NCBI GenBank assembly: GCA_934162555.1
Contig: CAKPJE010000007.1
Span: 1-23,811, forward strand
From: an uncultured Bacilli bacterium
GTDB lineage: Bacteria > Bacillota_I > Bacilli_A > RF39 > UBA660
Direction of reading: 5' to 3'
Length of the DNA stretch: 23,811 bases
The notes under the pieces were generated by a model, which saw only the letters and a program-made list of their open reading frames with translations, did not search any database and was not told the origin of the DNA. Positions 21,925 through 23,811 of this stretch are shown here, piece after piece (positions within the stretch are counted from its first letter, which is position 1; the number at the start of each line of letters is the position of its first letter). Made by a program: the position numbers and the translations under genes.

Positions 21925-21994
21925 ATAATCCACCCCTTCTTTATTATCTATTACAATATATTCAATTAATAGATAAAATGTGTGAATAATAAGC

Positions 21995-22774
21995 CTAAAT
22001 GTTAATCATTTTGGCATGTACAACTAGTTTAACAGCACTATTTTGAGTATTGTAACATGTTGATAGAGTTATAATTTTTTCATTTTCTACTTTAGTTTTA
22101 AAATCAATAAAACTTCTTCCTAAAATCATTTGGATGTATTCATTAAAATCGTTATTAAAATCTACTTTAATATAATCATTTGTTGTATTTATTTTATAGA
22201 CAGAAAATATTTCAAATTTATATTCTTTTTCAGTTGTACTAAGATAAATATATTTATTTTCTTCGTTTTCATACCATTTTTGGTCTAATAAATTTATTAA
22301 ATCACCAAACATTATACCTATACTTGTATTATGTCCATATATGATTGTATTTTGAGAAAGGTTAGGGAATTCATCTCTAAAATCAGCAAATATCCAACCA
22401 TAGATATTTTGTTTTTTGTAAAAATCATTTTTTAAATAAAATTTATTATCTTCTCTTTGAACTATGGGATAATTTATTAATGTATTTGGTACTTTAATCC
22501 AAGCAACTGTATCATTATTTTTTTCTTTTAATTCATCAAAATTTATTGAATTAGTATTTGTTAATTCTCTAATTATACTTTTGGATTCATTAAAATCTTT
22601 GTTGTTATCAATTATTATTTTAATAAAGTAACCTGATGCTACTAAAAAGGCAATTGAAAATATACTTATTATGGCACTTAAAAACTTAGATAAAGAATTT
22701 TTTTTCTTTTTAACTTTATTTTGATTTGAAACATTATCTATATAATTTATTAAATCGTTAAATTTATTATCCAT
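21995..22774 (-). CDS. class B sortase with Lys in place of catalytic Arg
   Basis: This is a 259-aa protein, ATG at 22774 (minus) after GTGAGGAATAT. An N-terminal cytoplasmic stretch is followed by a membrane anchor (~30-54), then the sortase domain. NDTVAWIKVPNTLINYPIVQ is the class B start. YGHN gives catalytic His148, TLSTC gives Cys240, and FGDL lies just after the His as in SrtB. In sortases an Arg follows the Cys by ~8-10 residues (RLVVHA); here it is Lys249 (KLVVHA). Sortase B joins proteins with an NPQTN-like signal to peptidoglycan or pilin. The Arg is nearly invariant, so activity may be changed. No NPQTN substrate was seen in the window. Confidence 0.9.
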   Translation of the reverse strand: MDNKFNDLINYIDNVSNQNKVKKKKNSLSKFLSAIISIFSIAFLVASGYFIKIIIDNNKDFNESKSIIRELTNTNSINFDELKEKNNDTVAWIKVPNTLINYPIVQREDNKFYLKNDFYKKQNIYGWIFADFRDEFPNLSQNTIIYGHNTSIGIMFGDLINLLDQKWYENEENKYIYLSTTEKEYKFEIFSVYKINTTNDYIKVDFNNDFNEYIQMILGRSFIDFKTKVENEKIITLSTCYNTQNSAVKLVVHAKMINI

Positions 22775-22793
22775 ATATTCCTCACTTATTATA

Positions 22794-22829
22794 ATTATAC
22801 AAAATATATAGTGACAAGTAAAGTGTCAA
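22794..22829 (-). promoter_or_regulatory. sortase promoter region with dyad TGACA-N7-TGTCA
   Basis: On the minus strand a TATAAT box (22799-22794) lies 17 bp from TTTACT (22822-22817), and TTGACA (22829-22824) lies 17 bp from a weaker TATTTT. The inverted repeat TGACA-AGTAAAG-TGTCA (22812-22828) covers the -35 region and may be a regulator site. The exact promoter is uncertain. Confidence 0.45.
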
Positions 22830-22844
22830 AAATAAAAATATATC

Positions 22845-22873
22845 TTGAATAAATATTTTTTGTATGATAAATT
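22845..22873 (+). promoter_or_regulatory. putative promoter of the structured leader
   Basis: TTGAAT (22845-22850), a 17-bp spacer and TAAATT (22868-22873). Transcription would start near 22880 and give a 140-nt leader before the gene at 23020. Confidence 0.4.
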
Positions 22874-22885
22874 ATAAATAGGAAA

Positions 22886-23005
22886 AACTATTATAGTGTT
22901 ACGTATATAACTAGTAAAAAAATATACTAACCATAGTGCTTTAACTATAATGGTTAAATATAAAGTGCTAGTATTTATATTTTGGGCTTTAAAGGCCCTT
23001 TTTAT
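22886..23005 (+). promoter_or_regulatory. structured leader with terminator hairpin upstream of the last gene
   Basis: The leader holds AACTATTATAGT (a local hairpin), a stem AACCAT/ATGGTT (22929-22955 region) with inner AGT/ACT, and outer arms TATATAACTAG and CTAGTATTTATA that could pair around it. It then has the terminator GGGCTTTAAAGGCCC followed by TTTTT (22984-23003). AAGGAGG and the ATG come right after. This is the layout of an attenuator or riboswitch-type leader. No known riboswitch or T-box consensus was recognised. Confidence 0.45.
22984..23003 (+). terminator. intrinsic terminator within the leader
   Basis: GGGCTT pairs with AGGCCC (with one G-T), followed by TTTTTAT. It precedes the Shine-Dalgarno of the next gene by only ~5 nt, so the gene depends on read-through or on a promoter not seen here. 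Confidence 0.7.
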
Positions 23006-23019
23006 TTAAGGAGGATTTT

Positions 23020-23811
23020 ATGGATATTAAAAATGAATTTGATATGATTAATTCTGAGCTTTTAAAGGATAAAATTATAACAATTGATAAAGTTAATGAA
23101 TATTCTATTAAGATTAAAGAATTAATTATTCAAAAATTAAAAAAAACAATGATTGATGCCGATTTTAATATTGATGTTGTACCAATTGTTAATAAATTTT
23201 ATCAAAAGTTAATAAATTTAAATAATTTTGTTCAAAAAAATTTAGTTTTTAATATTAAAAATGAGCCCGATGATATTATGTTTTTACAAAAAAATATTGT
23301 TTCAATTAGTATAGATAGTAAAAGTGTTGAGGTAAAAGAAGAAGTAAAGGGTGTTTTTGAACTTATTTTGTATAATTTAACTGTTCAAAATAAACTTGAT
23401 GCTTATTCTTATAAAAATGTTAAACAAATAATAGTTGATGAGGAAACTAAATTTATTCCATTTATAAATGATTTACTTAATAATGTTTTAGAAAAAAATA
23501 AAAAAACTATTATAAGAAAATATAATGAAATAATGGAGTATAAGGTTAAAGAAAGCCCAAATAAATATGAGATTAATACTAACTTTTTGTCTAAATATGC
23601 TGAGTCTTATTTAATTAAAACTTCTTTAGAATTACTTAATGATTTGCACAACAAACTTGAATTGAAGATTAAAGAAATAATTAATAATATGAAAAATTTA
23701 ATTCTTGAAAATAGTAAATTTAAGAAAAGTGATTTAAATAAGATTGTTGTTATAGATGACTATATGAAAAATTTTGTAGATAACTTATTTGTTAAATTGA
23801 ATGATATAACT
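23020..23811 (+). CDS. large helical protein of unknown function (3' end outside window)
   Basis: ATG at 23020 follows AAGGAGGATTTT, and the frame is open for 264 codons to the last base, so the protein is longer than seen. It begins MDIKNEFDMINSELLKDKII and is soluble, rich in Lys/Asn/Ile and mostly helical, with several heptad-like stretches (for instance LNDLHNKLELKIKEIINNMK near residue 210). No signal peptide, transmembrane helix or catalytic motif is visible. No family is recognised. It lies behind a structured leader with a terminator and is divergent from the sortase gene. Confidence 0.75.
   Translation, partial: MDIKNEFDMINSELLKDKIITIDKVNEYSIKIKELIIQKLKKTMIDADFNIDVVPIVNKFYQKLINLNNFVQKNLVFNIKNEPDDIMFLQKNIVSISIDSKSVEVKEEVKGVFELILYNLTVQNKLDAYSYKNVKQIIVDEETKFIPFINDLLNNVLEKNKKTIIRKYNEIMEYKVKESPNKYEINTNFLSKYAESYLIKTSLELLNDLHNKLELKIKEIINNMKNLILENSKFKKSDLNKIVVIDDYMKNFVDNLFVKLNDIT

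Noticed and set aside
21933..21960. A defined sigma-E or sigma-K promoter for the CotZ-like or cotJ genes
   Set aside because: Upstream regions are too AT-rich to separate a real site from chance; no convincing -35/-10 pair matched.
22880..23005. T-box or known riboswitch upstream of the last gene
   Set aside because: No AGGGTGGNACCGCG T-box motif, purine, SAM, preQ1 or c-di-GMP core was found; only generic stems and a terminator are visible.
1..23811. tRNA, rRNA genes and CRISPR arrays
   Set aside because: No tRNA T-arm patterns in the intergenic regions, no rRNA-like stretches and no regularly spaced short repeats were found; repeats seen are the 78-bp coding LRR units and the 30-bp pair.

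Overview
The window is a strongly AT-rich stretch of a low-GC Gram-positive chromosome. Shine-Dalgarno sites are strong (AGGAGG, GGTGAT), promoters are TTGACA/TATAAT-like, Trp is TGG, and TGA is used as a stop, so this is code 11 and not Mycoplasma code 4. Spore-coat homologues (CotJA/CotJB, CotJC, CotZ-like), a class B sortase and a DUF368 transporter fit a spore-forming Bacilli/Erysipelotrichia-like gut lineage. This assignment comes from gene families only.

Layout. (1) 1-10266, plus strand: late region of a siphovirus-type prophage, with the tape-measure C-terminus, distal tail protein, a small baseplate-type protein, a collagen-like protein, Tal, a DUF859 tail protein, a small membrane protein, two paralogous fibre proteins ending in leucine-rich repeats, a holin, a CHAP/Cpl-7 endolysin and a strong terminator. 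(2) 10267-11420, minus strand: prophage right-end control region with two related promoters that share an 18-bp dyad between -35 and -10, two paralogous ribbon-helix-helix proteins, a 32-aa peptide and a candidate counter-transcribed RNA. (3) 11420-12073, minus: cotJA-cotJB fused in one ORF, then cotJC cut off after 68 codons. This suggests the prophage sits inside cotJC, as skin sits in sigK. (4) 12182-18901, plus: a membrane-anchored small protein; a leader peptide with a terminator upstream of a shortened RelA/SpoT homologue whose key synthetase Glu is Gln; a 16S rRNA m5C methyltransferase; a DUF2207-like membrane protein; a CinA C-terminal-domain protein; PRPP synthetase; and DUF368 PopT. 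(5) 18904-19832: a two-gene cassette between 30-bp perfect direct repeats that duplicate the 3' end of popT; its second gene resembles ADP-ribosyltransferases. (6) 19842-23811: a small conserved-looking gene; a minus-strand group of a Trp/Tyr-rich membrane-anchored repeat protein, a CotZ-like coat protein and sortase B with catalytic Arg replaced by Lys; then a structured leader with terminator ahead of a long gene that runs off the window.

How it fits together. The phage genes form one late operon for tail tip and lysis. If the rest of cotJC lies at the far prophage end, excision in the mother cell would restore the manganese-catalase-like coat protein. The chromosomal genes cover the stringent response, ribosome modification, nucleotide supply and envelope-lipid recycling. 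The left prophage end, integrase and repressor are outside the window, so the cotJC idea is an inference.
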